From positions 1 through 64,000 of the forward strand of contig NZ_CACSJP010000007.1 of the NCBI RefSeq assembly GCF_902706095.1: 64,000 nucleotides of DNA. Reading direction: 5' to 3'. The notes beneath the pieces were generated by a model. It was given only the letters and a program-made list of their open reading frames with translations. It made no database searches and had not been told where the DNA came from. Positions 27,986 to 37,512 of this stretch are shown here, one piece after another. Numbering within the stretch: the first letter of the stretch is position 1; each line of letters opens with the position of its first letter. The stretch is from Rhizobium sp. 18065 (GTDB lineage: Bacteria > Pseudomonadota > Alphaproteobacteria > Rhizobiales > Rhizobiaceae). The translations under genes and the position numbers were made by a program.

Positions 27986-28519
27986 TCAATCGGGCTGACC
28001 GATTGCCTCGATCGCCGCGACCACGCTTTCCAGCCAGTGGTCGCGAATGCCCATTTCCCGCAGGTGGGCAGCTGTGTTGGCCACATAGGCCGGGTTCGGA
28101 CCCGCCTGGCCAACCGCGCTGGCGACGATGTTCGCCGCCTCCTCGACCGTGAACACACCGCCATATTGCGGATGCGCCCGGTCGACGACATAGGTCAACC
28201 CCGTCACCTGACGTCCGTCATCGAGCCTGAGACGGACACTACGCTCGCGATAGACGTTGGTGACCAGCTCACGCTTGTGCAGATAGGCAAGCGTATCCGG
28301 CCATTGCGCAGGATCGACGCGAAAGGCGATGCCGCGGCACGAGCCGCCGCGATCGAGGCCCAGCACCAGACCGGGGCGCGCCTCGGTTCCGCGATACACC
28401 CAGGAGCGCACGCAGAGCGACCGCCGATAGCCGGTCAGGCGGGCCTGAAGCCGTTCTTCGAAAGCAAAGCCCGGGTTCCACATCAAGGATCCGTAGCCAA
28501 AGACCCAAAATTCGTCCAT
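27986..28519 (-). CDS. Gamma-glutamylcyclotransferase, ChaC family
   Basis: A 177-residue protein beginning MDEFWVFGYGSLMWNPGF, the nucleotide/substrate-like YGSL loop of the gamma-glutamylcyclotransferase fold, with the catalytic glutamate region LHKRELVTNVYRE. ChaC-type enzymes degrade glutathione to 5-oxoproline and Cys-Gly in the cytoplasm. I prefer ATG 28519, which starts the conserved motif, over a TTG four codons upstream. It is divergent from the DUF2125 gene with 52 bp between starts. Confidence 0.9.
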   Translation of the reverse strand: MDEFWVFGYGSLMWNPGFAFEERLQARLTGYRRSLCVRSWVYRGTEARPGLVLGLDRGGSCRGIAFRVDPAQWPDTLAYLHKRELVTNVYRERSVRLRLDDGRQVTGLTYVVDRAHPQYGGVFTVEEAANIVASAVGQAGPNPAYVANTAAHLREMGIRDHWLESVVAAIEAIGQPD

Positions 28520-28571
28520 ATCGCAGGCCAATCCACTTACTCAGGATTTGATCGTCACTCAGGAGCACTCC

Positions 28572-29585
28572 ATGGCAACGCCCTCCACCGCGCCCGCAAG
28601 CGCCACAAGCCGCAAGGTGTTTCGTCTCGGTGTTTTTATCGTCCTGTTCATCGCTGTCTATAGCGTCGCCTGGTATTTTGCCGCCGAATATCTGCGCCGG
28701 CAGATTGTCGCCTTCTTCGAGGGCGGAAATCCGGCGGCCATCACCGCCAATTGCGAGCAGCCGAGGATTGGTGGCTATCCCTTCCGCTTCCGGCTGAACT
28801 GCGACCGGCTGTCGCTTGACGACAATTACCAGGGCATATCGGCTTCTTTCGGCGCCGTGCGGGCTGCAGCCCAGATCTATGCGCCCGGCCATGTCGTCTG
28901 GGAACTCGACGGCCCGGCCGAAATCCGCTCTGCACGCGGCTTCAACACCACCATCGAATGGGACGACCTGTTCTCCAGCTTCAACGCCTCTCTCTCGGGC
29001 CTTGATCGCAGCTCGCTGGAAATCCGCGACCTGAAGGCAAAACTGATCTCGACGACAGGTCCGCTGCAGCTCGAACTGACGGCACCGCATGCCGAAAGCC
29101 ATATCCGCCAGCAAGAAGGCGATCTCGACTATGCTGCTCTTGTTCGCGAAGCAACGCTTGCCATCGGTGGCCAACCGCTGGCCCTGCCGCCGGCGTCGGC
29201 CAGCCTCGATGTAACCTTTGCCGATCGTGGCGGCCTGCTGCAGCCAGCCCTGTCACATGCCCAGACCTTGTATGGGACAAACGGCGAAATCCGCCGCTTC
29301 GTGGCCGATCTTGGTGAAGGCCGCGTACTGACCCTGAGCGGCCCGTTCTCGGTCGGCAATGAAGGTCTGATCTCCGGACAGCTTCGCATCGAGATCGAGG
29401 GAATGGATGCCTGGAACGACGCGCTCGGCACGGCCTATCCGCAGATGAAGGACACGTTCGACGACATCAACAAGGTCCTGACTGTCATGTCCCTTGGACG
29501 CGACAAGGCGTCTGCCGAGATCACGATCCGCGACGGCGTAGCCTCGCTCGGCTTCATCCCGCTCGGAGAAATACCCCCCCTCTGA
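28572..29585 (+). CDS. DUF2125 domain protein
   Basis: A 337-residue protein with an N-terminal membrane anchor (about 17-40) and a long soluble region containing NCEQPRIGGYPFRFRLNCDRL, the DUF2125 signature, and many alternating beta-strand-like stretches. By topology the bulk lies in the periplasm. The fold resembles AsmA-like envelope proteins in its repeat of short strands, but that is only an impression. AGGAGC six bases before ATG 28572 fixes the start. Function is unknown. It converges on tyrC. Confidence 0.82.
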   Translation: MATPSTAPASATSRKVFRLGVFIVLFIAVYSVAWYFAAEYLRRQIVAFFEGGNPAAITANCEQPRIGGYPFRFRLNCDRLSLDDNYQGISASFGAVRAAAQIYAPGHVVWELDGPAEIRSARGFNTTIEWDDLFSSFNASLSGLDRSSLEIRDLKAKLISTTGPLQLELTAPHAESHIRQQEGDLDYAALVREATLAIGGQPLALPPASASLDVTFADRGGLLQPALSHAQTLYGTNGEIRRFVADLGEGRVLTLSGPFSVGNEGLISGQLRIEIEGMDAWNDALGTAYPQMKDTFDDINKVLTVMSLGRDKASAEITIRDGVASLGFIPLGEIPPL

Positions 29586-29618
29586 ACGAGCCGCGATAAA
29601 CCGTCGCCGTGAAAGCCC

Positions 29619-30542
29619 TTACTTGTCGAGGGTGTGACGGCCGAAATCCGGCACATCGACATCCTGACCTGCCTCGACGATCGAGCGGCGCACGGCGCGG
29701 GTACGGGAGAAAAGTTCGATCAGCTTGTCACCCTCGCCCCAGCGGATCGCCCGCTGCAGATAGGCGAGATCCTCGGAAAACCGTGCCAGCATTTCCAGGA
29801 TCGCATCCTTGTTGTGCAGGCAGACGTCGCGCCACATGGTCGGGTCGGAGGCGGCAAGGCGGGTGAAGTCACGGAAGCCGGAGGCCGAATACTTGATCAC
29901 CTCGGACTCGGTCACGGCTTCCAGATCATCGGCCGTGCCGACGATATTATAGGCGATGATATGCGGCAGATGCGAGACGATCGCCAGCACCTTGTCATGA
30001 TGCTGCGGATCCATCTCGTCGACCCGCGAGCCGAGCGCCTGCCAGAAGCCGCCAAGACGCGCCAGCGCATCCGCATCGGTATCCGGCAGCGGCGTGAAGA
30101 TGCACCAGCGGCCCTTGAACAGGCCGGAAAAGCCTGCATCCGGGCCGGACTTTTCCGTGCCCGCCAGCGGATGACCCGGAATGAAATGTACGCCTTCCGG
30201 CATATGCGGCGCCATCTGCGCGATCACCGAGGCCTTGGTCGAGCCGACATCGGTGACAATAGCGCCGGGCTTCAGGCTGGAGGCGATCTGTTGTGCCACC
30301 GCTTCCGATGCACCGACCGGCACCGAAACGATGACCAGATCGGCGTCCCTGGCCGCATCCGCCGCCGACGTGGTGTAGGCTGTTCCCAGATCGAGTTCCT
30401 CCGCCCGCTTCAGGGTTTCCGCGCTGCGTGTCGAGATCACCACCTCGCGCGCCAGACCCAGTTTGCGAATATCGCGCGCGATCGACGAACCGATGAGGCC
30501 GATGCCGATCAGGGCAATGCGATTGAACAGGATTTCAGACAT
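29619..30542 (-). CDS. tyrC: Prephenate/arogenate dehydrogenase
   Basis: A 307-residue NAD(P) dehydrogenase with the Rossmann signature ALIGIGLIGSSIARDIRK (residues 9-26), conserved ADLVIVSVPVGASE, TDVGSTKASV, and the catalytic PGHPLAGTEKSGPDAG. It makes 4-hydroxyphenylpyruvate (or tyrosine from arogenate) in tyrosine synthesis. No chorismate mutase or ACT domain is present. It overlaps the end of hisC by one base, so the two are co-transcribed, consistent with a shared role in aromatic transamination. Rhizobial annotations call it tyrA or tyrC. Confidence 0.93.
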   Translation of the reverse strand: MSEILFNRIALIGIGLIGSSIARDIRKLGLAREVVISTRSAETLKRAEELDLGTAYTTSAADAARDADLVIVSVPVGASEAVAQQIASSLKPGAIVTDVGSTKASVIAQMAPHMPEGVHFIPGHPLAGTEKSGPDAGFSGLFKGRWCIFTPLPDTDADALARLGGFWQALGSRVDEMDPQHHDKVLAIVSHLPHIIAYNIVGTADDLEAVTESEVIKYSASGFRDFTRLAASDPTMWRDVCLHNKDAILEMLARFSEDLAYLQRAIRWGEGDKLIELFSRTRAVRRSIVEAGQDVDVPDFGRHTLDK

Positions 30543-31648
30543 CAGCCACGTTCCATGAATTCGGTGAGCGCATTGATTACCCCCGTATTGGCATCTTCGC
30601 CAGCGATGGTCATGCGAAGCGCATTGGGAAAACCGTAGGCCTGCACGGCGCGCAGGATGAAGCCACGGCGGGTGAGGAAATCATCGGCATCGGCGGCACG
30701 CTTGCCATCGACATCCGGAAAATGAATGAGGATGAAATTGGCAACCGATGGCGTGACCGTCAGGCCAAGTGTGGTCAGCGCCTCCGACACGCGTGCCAGC
30801 CAGTCCAGGTTATGCGCGACCGATCGCGCAGTGAAGGCCTGGTCGCGGATCGCGGCGGCACCGGCGGCCATCGCCGGGGCATTGATGTTGAACGGTCCGC
30901 GCACCCGGTCCAGCGCATCGATGATCTCGGCTGGCGCATAGGTCCAGCCGATACGCAGCGCCGCAAGCCCATAGACCTTGGAGAAGGTCCGCGTCATCAC
31001 GACGTTGCGGTTGCCCGAGACCAGTTCGATGCCGGCCTCGTAGTCATTGCGGCGGACATATTCGGCGTAGGCCGCATCCAGAACCAGAATGACATGCGGC
31101 GGCAGGCCGGCATGCAGACGGCGCACCTCGCTCAGCGGCACATAGGTGCCGGTCGGATTGCCCGGATTGGCGAGAAAGACGATCTTCGTCTTGTCGGTCA
31201 CGGCCGCAAGGATCGCATCGACATCGACCCGACATTCGCTCTCCTTGACCGTGACGGGCGTGGCGCCTGCTGCCATGATCTGGATCTTGTAGACGAGGAA
31301 GCCGTGTTCGGTGACGATGCCCTCGTCACCGGGGCCGAGATAGACATGGCAGAGCAGGCCGAGCAATTCGTCCGAACCATTGCCGCAAAGGATATTGGCC
31401 GCATTCAGCCCATGCACCTCGGCAATCGCCTCGCGCAAGGCCCCAGCCTGGCCGTCCGGATATTTTTCAAGATGAGCGGCGGCGGCCGCAAAAGCCTCGA
31501 TCGCCTTCGGGCTCGGGCCGAACGGCGTCTCGTTCGACGACAGCTTAAAGACCCGGGCAACACCCGGCGCATGCTCCTTGCCGGGTACATAGGCGGCGAT
31601 ATCGAGGATCCCCGGCCGGGGCGTCGGCTTCGTCATGGCGACATGCAT
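30542..31648 (-). CDS. hisC: Histidinol-phosphate aminotransferase (HisC-type)
   Basis: A 368-residue fold-type I PLP aminotransferase with [28 protein letters not shown], the AYAEY segment and the PLP lysine in [17 protein letters not shown]. In histidine synthesis it converts imidazole-acetol phosphate to histidinol phosphate. The neighbouring tyrC, overlapping by one base, suggests that it also or mainly transaminates aromatic keto acids, as broad-specificity HisC copies do in related bacteria. The start is ATG 31648, with an alternative at 31636. Confidence 0.92.
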   Translation of the reverse strand: MHVAMTKPTPRPGILDIAAYVPGKEHAPGVARVFKLSSNETPFGPSPKAIEAFAAAAAHLEKYPDGQAGALREAIAEVHGLNAANILCGNGSDELLGLLCHVYLGPGDEGIVTEHGFLVYKIQIMAAGATPVTVKESECRVDVDAILAAVTDKTKIVFLANPGNPTGTYVPLSEVRRLHAGLPPHVILVLDAAYAEYVRRNDYEAGIELVSGNRNVVMTRTFSKVYGLAALRIGWTYAPAEIIDALDRVRGPFNINAPAMAAGAAAIRDQAFTARSVAHNLDWLARVSEALTTLGLTVTPSVANFILIHFPDVDGKRAADADDFLTRRGFILRAVQAYGFPNALRMTIAGEDANTGVINALTEFMERG

Positions 31649-31748
31649 GCGACTGTCTCTCTGTCGTGAAACGGTGCAGCAACGGCACCCCTAGATAAGC
31701 TCATGCCATAAAATGGATAAAGGCTTTTGTCGAGGCTCGCCCGCATCG

Positions 31749-32501
31749 TCAAGGATGATCGGCGACAGCCCTGGTCGTCGGCACCCCATGCGGCGCAAGC
31801 ACCGGTGCAAACACCCGTCGCGATGCGCGCGACGCCACCGGCAGGCCCTGATAAAGCCGCTTCTGTGCCTCAACGACGATCACCCCGGAAAACGCCGGCC
31901 ACAGCAGGCCACCGAGTTTTTCGAAACCGCTGCGCAGGCGCAGAACGGCGCGGATCTTCGATGGTGGAAAGAACAGGGCTTCGGCACTTGCGCCGGGGGT
32001 GAAATTCGTCTCGCGCAGCAAGGCCGTCAACTGCCCGCGCGAATAGGGCCGGCCGGAACCGAACGGCGTATGCTCCATGCGCGCCCAGACGCCGCGACGA
32101 TTGGGCACAACGATCACCAGCCGACCGCCGGGCGCCAGCACCCGCCAGATTTCCTTCAGCGTCTCGCGCGGGTTCTCGGCAAATTCCAGCGAATGCACCA
32201 TCAGCACCCGGTCGACCGACGAATCCGGCAGCGGCAACTCCTCCTCGAAGACCAGCGCGGTGGCCGAGGGTTCGCCGACCGGCCAGTTTACCGCGCCCTG
32301 CCCGGCGGGCATGAAGGCAAGGGTTCGTTCGGTATCGGCGCGGAAGCGATCGAGGAATGGCGTGCAATAACCGAGCCCCACCAGTCTCTCCTGCGGCAGC
32401 CGCGCCCAGAGCGAAGAAAGCGCCAGGGCGATCGACTGCTCGGCCACGCGGCCGAGCATGGTGTAGTAGAATTGGCGAAGGTCAACGATATCGACATGCA
32501 T
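31749..32501 (-). CDS. Class I SAM-dependent methyltransferase
   Basis: A 250-residue protein with a methyltransferase-11-type core: the FEEELPLPDSSVDRVLMVHSLEFAENPRETLKEIWRVLAPGGRLVIVVPNR region (about 85-135). The N-terminal GLGYCTPFL replaces a clearer glycine-rich SAM loop. Substrate is unknown. A similar gene lies next to gloB in many Rhizobiales. It is divergent from gloB with 86 bp between starts. The C-terminus is basic and without known domains. Confidence 0.82.
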   Translation of the reverse strand: MHVDIVDLRQFYYTMLGRVAEQSIALALSSLWARLPQERLVGLGYCTPFLDRFRADTERTLAFMPAGQGAVNWPVGEPSATALVFEEELPLPDSSVDRVLMVHSLEFAENPRETLKEIWRVLAPGGRLVIVVPNRRGVWARMEHTPFGSGRPYSRGQLTALLRETNFTPGASAEALFFPPSKIRAVLRLRSGFEKLGGLLWPAFSGVIVVEAQKRLYQGLPVASRASRRVFAPVLAPHGVPTTRAVADHP

Positions 32502-32587
32502 GACGCCATTGTTAGCAGCCAGCGATTGGACTTCAAGAGTTTACCAGCTACATTCGCGCCAACAATATGGGAACGGATGGCTGGACA

Positions 32588-33358
32588 ATGAAATCCCTTG
32601 AAATCGATGTGTTTCTCTGCCGCAGCGACAACTTCGGCGTGCTGCTGCATTGCCCGGATTCAGGCCTCACGGCTTGCATCGACGCGCCGGAACTGGAGCC
32701 CATCCTGGCGGCTGCCAAGCGCCACGACTGGACGATCACCCATATCTTCACGACCCACCATCACGGCGACCATGTGGAAGCCAATCTGGCACTGAAAGAG
32801 CGCTTCAACTGCGAGATCATCGGCCCGCGCAACGAGGCCGTGGCCATACCCGGCATTGATCGCACCGTCGGCGACGGCGACGAGTTCACCTTCGGCAAAC
32901 ATCTGGTCCGGGTGATCGAAACCCCTGGCCATACCGCCGGCCATGTCTGCTATCACCTGCCGGAAGACAAGCTGCTGTTTTCAGCCGACACGCTGTTTGC
33001 GCTCGGTTGCGGCAGGCTGTTCGAACGCTCGGCGATGGACATGTGGCATTCGCTGCAGAAGCTGGCGGAACTACCGGACGAAACGATCGTCTATTTCGGC
33101 CACGAATACACCCTGTCGAACGCCCGTTTTGCCCTCACCATCGATCCGGACAACAGCCGGCTGAAATCGCGCGCCCAGGATATCGAGATCATGCGGAAGC
33201 GGGGCGATTTCACCGTACCGACGACGATCGCGCTGGAGAAGGAAACCAATCCCTTCCTGCGCGCCAACGATCCGGACATCCGTCGCACGCTGGGCATGCC
33301 GACCGAAAGCAATGAAGCTGTCTTTGCCGAGATCCGCAAACGCAAGGACAATTTCTGA
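32588..33358 (+). CDS. gloB: Hydroxyacylglutathione hydrolase (glyoxalase II)
   Basis: A 256-residue metallo-beta-lactamase-fold enzyme with the metal-binding motif [15 protein letters not shown] (about residues 56-70), [14 protein letters not shown], the bridging Asp in [18 protein letters not shown] and [13 protein letters not shown]. It hydrolyses S-D-lactoylglutathione to lactate and glutathione, ending methylglyoxal detoxification. ATG 32588 is preferred to a start seven codons earlier. The stop overlaps the next start (ATGA), so gloB and the cupin gene are translationally coupled. Confidence 0.95.
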   Translation: MKSLEIDVFLCRSDNFGVLLHCPDSGLTACIDAPELEPILAAAKRHDWTITHIFTTHHHGDHVEANLALKERFNCEIIGPRNEAVAIPGIDRTVGDGDEFTFGKHLVRVIETPGHTAGHVCYHLPEDKLLFSADTLFALGCGRLFERSAMDMWHSLQKLAELPDETIVYFGHEYTLSNARFALTIDPDNSRLKSRAQDIEIMRKRGDFTVPTTIALEKETNPFLRANDPDIRRTLGMPTESNEAVFAEIRKRKDNF

Positions 33359-33786
33359 TGACGGCCGCCGAGATCATCGAAACCCTCGGCATGGAGCGCC
33401 ATCCCGAGGGCGGCTGGTATGTGCAGACCTTCAAGGATGCCAACGGCGGCGCACGCGGCCATTCCACCGCGATCTACTACCTGCTCGAGGCCGGCGAGCG
33501 CTCGCATTGGCACAGGGTTAGGGATGCCGCCGAGGTCTGGCATTATTATGCCGGTGCGCCGCTCGCGCTCAGCCGGTCGAGCGACGGACACGCGGTCGAT
33601 ACGATCATCCTCGGTACCGATATCCGCGAAGGCGAGCGCCCGCAGGCGATCATTGCCGCCAATCAGTGGCAGGCGGCCGAAAGCCTCGGCGCCTACACGC
33701 TGGTCGGCTGCACCGTGGCCCCGGGTTTCGACTTTTCCGCTTTAGAGATGGCACCACCCGGCTGGGAACCGGGCAAGGGCGAATAA
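33358..33786 (+). CDS. Cupin, DUF985 family
   Basis: A 142-residue single-domain cupin of the DUF985 type: AAEIIETLGMERHPEGGWY at the start, then STAIYYLLEAGERSHWHRV, EVWHYYAGAPL, and LVGCTVAPGFDF. The fold is known; the activity is not. Its start overlaps the gloB stop by one base, so it may have a linked detoxification role. It converges on the YhhN gene with a 4-bp gap. Confidence 0.88.
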   Translation: MTAAEIIETLGMERHPEGGWYVQTFKDANGGARGHSTAIYYLLEAGERSHWHRVRDAAEVWHYYAGAPLALSRSSDGHAVDTIILGTDIREGERPQAIIAANQWQAAESLGAYTLVGCTVAPGFDFSALEMAPPGWEPGKGE

Positions 33787-33790
33787 ACGA

Positions 33791-34435
33791 TCAGGCCTCG
33801 GACAGCGTCACCGTCAGGATCAGCTGCGCTGCGTAATAGGTCCCCCAGACAGCATAGGCCGCCGCATGGTCATAGCGATGATCCGGCCCCCAGCGGAACC
33901 GGCGCAGCGCTAGCAGCGTATCCGACAGGATGAAAATGGCGGTGCCCACGGCGACCCAGGGATTGCCGATCCTCAGCCCCATCCAGCCGACCAAAAGAAA
34001 AACCGCCACATAGGCGAGGATTGCCGGAAAAAGCCGGCCGACCTGTCGCCGGATCAAGGCGACGATGACCAGGGTATGGACGAGCAGCAGCAGGCCCGCG
34101 ATCGGGCGCCAGGCTTCGGCAAACACGAGGCCGGATATACCGAGTGGCGCCATGACGGCGGCATAGACGAGATGCGACAGGAGAAAGGCGACGAGCCCGC
34201 CGACAAAGGCGCGGGCACCGTCAAAGGCGAGAAAGCCATCACCGGCCGCACCCAGCAGCAGGGCGACAATCAGCAGATTGGGCGCACCCACAAGCAGTGC
34301 GTAAAGCGCAAGCAGAACGACCGGCAATGTTTTCCACACGGCCCGCAACGCAGTCTTCGGTCGCGGCAGGATCCAGAAATATCCAAGGCCGAGCGCGACC
34401 GAGAGCATCAGAACCCCGGTCGCTGGCGTCGCCAT
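33791..34435 (-). CDS. Lysoplasmalogenase-like YhhN family protein
   Basis: A 214-residue protein made almost entirely of about eight hydrophobic helices, with KTLPVVLLAL near residue 36, LLGAAGDGFLAFDG and FILSDTLLALRRF, the acidic motifs that form the active site in YhhN/TMEM86 proteins. The family cleaves the vinyl-ether bond of lysoplasmalogens in animals; the bacterial substrate is unclear. It lies 11 bp downstream of the EamA transporter on the same strand. Confidence 0.85.
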   Translation of the reverse strand: MATPATGVLMLSVALGLGYFWILPRPKTALRAVWKTLPVVLLALYALLVGAPNLLIVALLLGAAGDGFLAFDGARAFVGGLVAFLLSHLVYAAVMAPLGISGLVFAEAWRPIAGLLLLVHTLVIVALIRRQVGRLFPAILAYVAVFLLVGWMGLRIGNPWVAVGTAIFILSDTLLALRRFRWGPDHRYDHAAAYAVWGTYYAAQLILTVTLSEA

Positions 34436-34446
34436 GCTGTCTCCGT

Positions 34447-35325
34447 TCAGGATTGGACCTTGCTTCGTTTGAAGACCATATCGCGCGCCGCCAGCATCGC
34501 GCCACCGGTGATCAGCACGCAGGCCAGGCCAATTCTGACACTAACCTCGCCAAAGCCAAAAATGATCAGGATCAGGGTCGACAGCAGAGGGGCTGCGTAG
34601 CTGGAGGCGCCGAGGATCTGGATGTCGCCATTCTTGACGCCATAGTCCCAGACATAGAAGGCAGCCCCGACCGGCAGCAGTCCCAGCCCGACAACGGCTG
34701 CCCATTGCATCCAGTCGACCGGCCAGACGGTGGTCTCCAGCCCGAGATGGCACACAAGCGACAGCAGCGAGGTGGCGAGGCAAAAGCCGGTGACGACATC
34801 GGTGGACACCGCCTCGAAGCGCCGGCTGAGCAGCGAATAGCCGGCCCAGGTGAAAGCGCAGAGGAAGGCGGCGAAATAACCCAGCGTATAGGCCGGATCG
34901 AAGGCGACGCCATTCTTCGCCACGATCAGGATCGTGCCGGCAAGCCCAGCCAGCGCGCCGACAATATGATGCCAGCCGAGGCGCTCGCCCGGCAGAAGCG
35001 CCGAGCCGACGACGATCAGCAGTGGCCAGAGATAGGCGATCAGGCCGGCCTCGACTGCCGGTGCATTCCGCAGCGCAGTGAAATAGAGAAAATGATAGCC
35101 GAACAGCCCGCCGACGCCGACCAGCCAGACCTTGGCCGGCTGGCGCAACTCCTTCAGTCGCTCAGGCCGCAGGGCAAAGATCGCCAGTCCCGGCAGGCTG
35201 CCGATGGCAAAGGTGATGGCCGACAGCTGGAACGGCGGCATCGTGCCGGAGGCGGCCGTCATCAGCGCCAGGAAGGACCACATCAGGATTGCGGTAAAGC
35301 CGATCAACGTCGCCCTGGTCTTCAT
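34447..35325 (-). CDS. EamA/DMT family transporter, YddG-like
   Basis: A 292-residue inner-membrane protein with ten predicted helices in two homologous EamA halves. The motifs AILMWSFLALM at the start, NAPAVEAGLIAYLWPLLIVVGSALLPGERL, and YAAPLLSTLILIIFGFGE in the second half resemble the YddG aromatic amino-acid exporters. The substrate is inferred from similarity only. It is the first gene of a likely pair with the YhhN gene. Confidence 0.87.
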   Translation of the reverse strand: MKTRATLIGFTAILMWSFLALMTAASGTMPPFQLSAITFAIGSLPGLAIFALRPERLKELRQPAKVWLVGVGGLFGYHFLYFTALRNAPAVEAGLIAYLWPLLIVVGSALLPGERLGWHHIVGALAGLAGTILIVAKNGVAFDPAYTLGYFAAFLCAFTWAGYSLLSRRFEAVSTDVVTGFCLATSLLSLVCHLGLETTVWPVDWMQWAAVVGLGLLPVGAAFYVWDYGVKNGDIQILGASSYAAPLLSTLILIIFGFGEVSVRIGLACVLITGGAMLAARDMVFKRSKVQS

Positions 35326-35391
35326 TCATCCCCCATACGGGCCCCGTGCAGGCCTCATGTAGGCCCCGGGCGGGACGAAAACCCGCGCCTG

Positions 35392-36156
35392 TTAGCCGTC
35401 GAATTTCTGCGCGGAAACATAGATCGTCCCGAAGCGGGTCGGCACGCGCGCATAGACTGGAGCATATAGCTTGAGGGTCGCGGTCTTGGCAAACCAGATC
35501 TCCATACCCTCGACCGAGCGCAGGTATTCGATATCCTTGCGGCCCTTCCGATAGCCGGATTTGGGCACATATTTGACCCCACAGACGACGGCCTCGCCCT
35601 TCAGCTTGCCGGCGGAGTAACCTTCGGTCCGCTTCGGCGACAGGACAAGATCCATCCGGCTTTCGCCGTCATAGACGGCCAGTGTCTGCGAACAGACATC
35701 GGCGTCTCCCGGAATGAGGAAGGCGCCGATCGGATCGAGCACGGCATTCAGATCGCCGTCAGCGATCGGCACCCATGTGTCCGGCCGCGGCTTTGGTTTC
35801 GGTTCGACCACGGTTTCCACCACGCTGCCGGCCCGATACTTCACATCATAGGTGCTGGTCTTTCGACCATCCTTGTATTCGAGCTGATATCGGTCGGGCT
35901 GGAAGCGCTGGCCGTCGACCTGACCGGACACGCTGCTCCTGGCGGAGATTTCCTTGACGATGTCGACCAGGCCGGACGAGCGGAAATGCCCGCCGATCGT
36001 GTAGCGCCCGCCATCCACCTCCGTCTCGAAAGACAGCCGGGCAATCGGCAGGATGCCCAGCGAAACGCTGTATTCGGTATTATAGCGCACCTCTGCGGCA
36101 TCGGCGGAGCCGAGGGAAGACAGAACAAGACCGATGACGAGACTGGCAGCACGCAA
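35392..36156 (-). CDS. DUF3108 domain periplasmic protein
   Basis: A 254-residue protein with a signal peptide (about 1-20, cut after ADA). The body has the DUF3108 pattern: YSVSLGILPIARLSFET, GRYTIGGHFRSSGLVDIV, YDVKY and a C-terminal EIWFAKTATLKLYAPVYARVPTRFGTI. The family is exported and of unknown function, probably in the envelope. It is divergent from rpmB with about 240 bp between them. Confidence 0.85.
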   Translation of the reverse strand: MRAASLVIGLVLSSLGSADAAEVRYNTEYSVSLGILPIARLSFETEVDGGRYTIGGHFRSSGLVDIVKEISARSSVSGQVDGQRFQPDRYQLEYKDGRKTSTYDVKYRAGSVVETVVEPKPKPRPDTWVPIADGDLNAVLDPIGAFLIPGDADVCSQTLAVYDGESRMDLVLSPKRTEGYSAGKLKGEAVVCGVKYVPKSGYRKGRKDIEYLRSVEGMEIWFAKTATLKLYAPVYARVPTRFGTIYVSAQKFDG

Positions 36157-36394
36157 TGATCGACCCTCAGCGAACGGGGCCGAAAATCCGGCGACCCGAT
36201 ATCGGCATCTTACCGTGGACTATGGCAATAAAATAACGCAATGACGCTGCCGGAGCCGGAAAATCCAAGGTTTGGCTTGACGCGCAGGTTCTGCCTGACT
36301 ATAGAACCGCAACTTTCCAATCAAGCGCTGTTGGATTGCCTGCCCGGCATTTGGCCGGAAGCGATGCGATGGCCTAGAAAAAAATAGGTGTACC

Positions 36395-36685
36395 ATGTCC
36401 CGCAGTTGCGAATTGACCGGCAAGGGCGTCCAGTCGGGCAACAATGTTAGCCACGCTAACAACAAGACCAAGCGTCGGTTCCTGCCGAACCTGTGCGATG
36501 TCACGTTGATCTCGGATGCTCTCAACCAGCGTTACCGTCTGCGCGTTTCGGCTGCAGCACTGCGCACGGTCGAGCATCGCGGCGGCCTCGACGCGTTCCT
36601 GATCAAGGCTTCTGAAACCGAACTGAGCATGCGCGCTCGTCTGCTGCGTCGCCAGATCGTCAAGAAGACCGCTGCAGCCGCTTAA
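36395..36685 (+). CDS. rpmB: 50S ribosomal protein L28
   Basis: A 96-residue basic protein beginning [33 protein letters not shown], the L28 signature. It binds 23S rRNA near the exit site region of the large subunit. The Cys at residue 5 is the only one in the early zinc-like region, and the partner cysteines of zinc-containing L28 forms are absent, so this is a zinc-free type. A good hairpin terminator follows, so it is monocistronic. Confidence 0.97.
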   Translation: MSRSCELTGKGVQSGNNVSHANNKTKRRFLPNLCDVTLISDALNQRYRLRVSAAALRTVEHRGGLDAFLIKASETELSMRARLLRRQIVKKTAAAA

Positions 36686-36708
36686 TTTCAAGCGCTGACG
36701 CAAGCTTT

Positions 36709-36745
36709 AAAGGCTTGGCCGGACATCCGGACAAGCCTTTTCGTT
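36709..36745 (+). terminator. Rho-independent terminator of rpmB
   Basis: AAAGGCTTG (36709-36717) pairs with CAAGCCTTT (36732-36740), and an inner CCGGA/TCCGG stem extends the hairpin. A T-rich tail (TTTTCGTTT) follows. It lies 24 bases past the rpmB stop. Confidence 0.9.
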
Positions 36746-36846
36746 TGACGTGAATCCGGTGGCCGATCCCGTATTGGCACCCGGCATCACGCACGACCCT
36801 GAACATCATTGTCCCTCCAACTGGTGGCATCACCCAGGATAAAAAA

Positions 36847-37482
36847 ATGCTGAAGACGCGCTATTTCGTTCTCTACAGCCTGCTCATGACGGCGATTGTC
36901 GTCGCCTCCAACTTCCTCGTGCAGTTCCCTCTGGGCGGCACGCTGGCAGGCATCAATCTCGCCGATCTTTTGACTTTCGGCGCATTCACCTATCCGATTT
37001 CCTTCCTGATCACCGACCTGACCAACCGTCAGTTCGGCCCGGGCACGGCTCGCAAGGTCGTGTTTGTCGGCTTTGTCGTCGGCGTCGCCCTGTCGATCGC
37101 ACTCGCCAGCCCGCGGATCGCGATTGCCTCCGGCTCCGCCTTCCTCGTCGGCCAGCTTCTCGACATCTCGGTGTTCAACCGTCTGCGTCAGCTGTCCTGG
37201 TGGAAGGCGCCGCTGATGGGCTCGCTGATCGGCTCGGTTCTCGACACGGTGATCTTCTTCTCCCTGTCGTTTGCGCCGATCTTCAGCTTCATCGGCCCGA
37301 ATGACGACTTTGCCATCGCCTCGGCACCGATCTTCGGCGTGCTGGCCGCGGAAGCCCCACGCTGGATCTCCTGGGCACTCGGCGACTTTGCCGTGAAGAT
37401 GCTGGTCGGCATCGTCATGCTGCTCCCCTACGGCGCCCTGATGAGCGTCGTTCGGCCGATGTCGGCGCGCACGACTGCCTGA
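36847..37482 (+). CDS. Queuosine precursor transporter (VUT/YhhQ family)
   Basis: A 211-residue membrane protein with about six helices: VVASNFLVQFPLGG, FPITYPISFLITDLTNRQFGP-like sequence (here FTYPISFLITDLTNRQFGPGTARKVV), and FLVGQLLDISVFNRLRQLSWWKAPLMGSLIGSVLDTVIFF. These are the VUT/YhhQ motifs. YhhQ imports queuosine precursors such as preQ0 and preQ1. The gene has its own leader after the rpmB terminator. I could not make out a preQ1 riboswitch in it. Confidence 0.9.
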   Translation: MLKTRYFVLYSLLMTAIVVASNFLVQFPLGGTLAGINLADLLTFGAFTYPISFLITDLTNRQFGPGTARKVVFVGFVVGVALSIALASPRIAIASGSAFLVGQLLDISVFNRLRQLSWWKAPLMGSLIGSVLDTVIFFSLSFAPIFSFIGPNDDFAIASAPIFGVLAAEAPRWISWALGDFAVKMLVGIVMLLPYGALMSVVRPMSARTTA

Positions 37483-37512
37483 TACACCCGGACCAAAACC
37501 GGCTGGACCCGC

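Noticed and set aside
36746..36846. Possible preQ1 riboswitch before the queuosine-precursor transporter
   Set aside because: I could not fold a convincing preQ1 aptamer or find its conserved residues; only the rpmB terminator precedes it.
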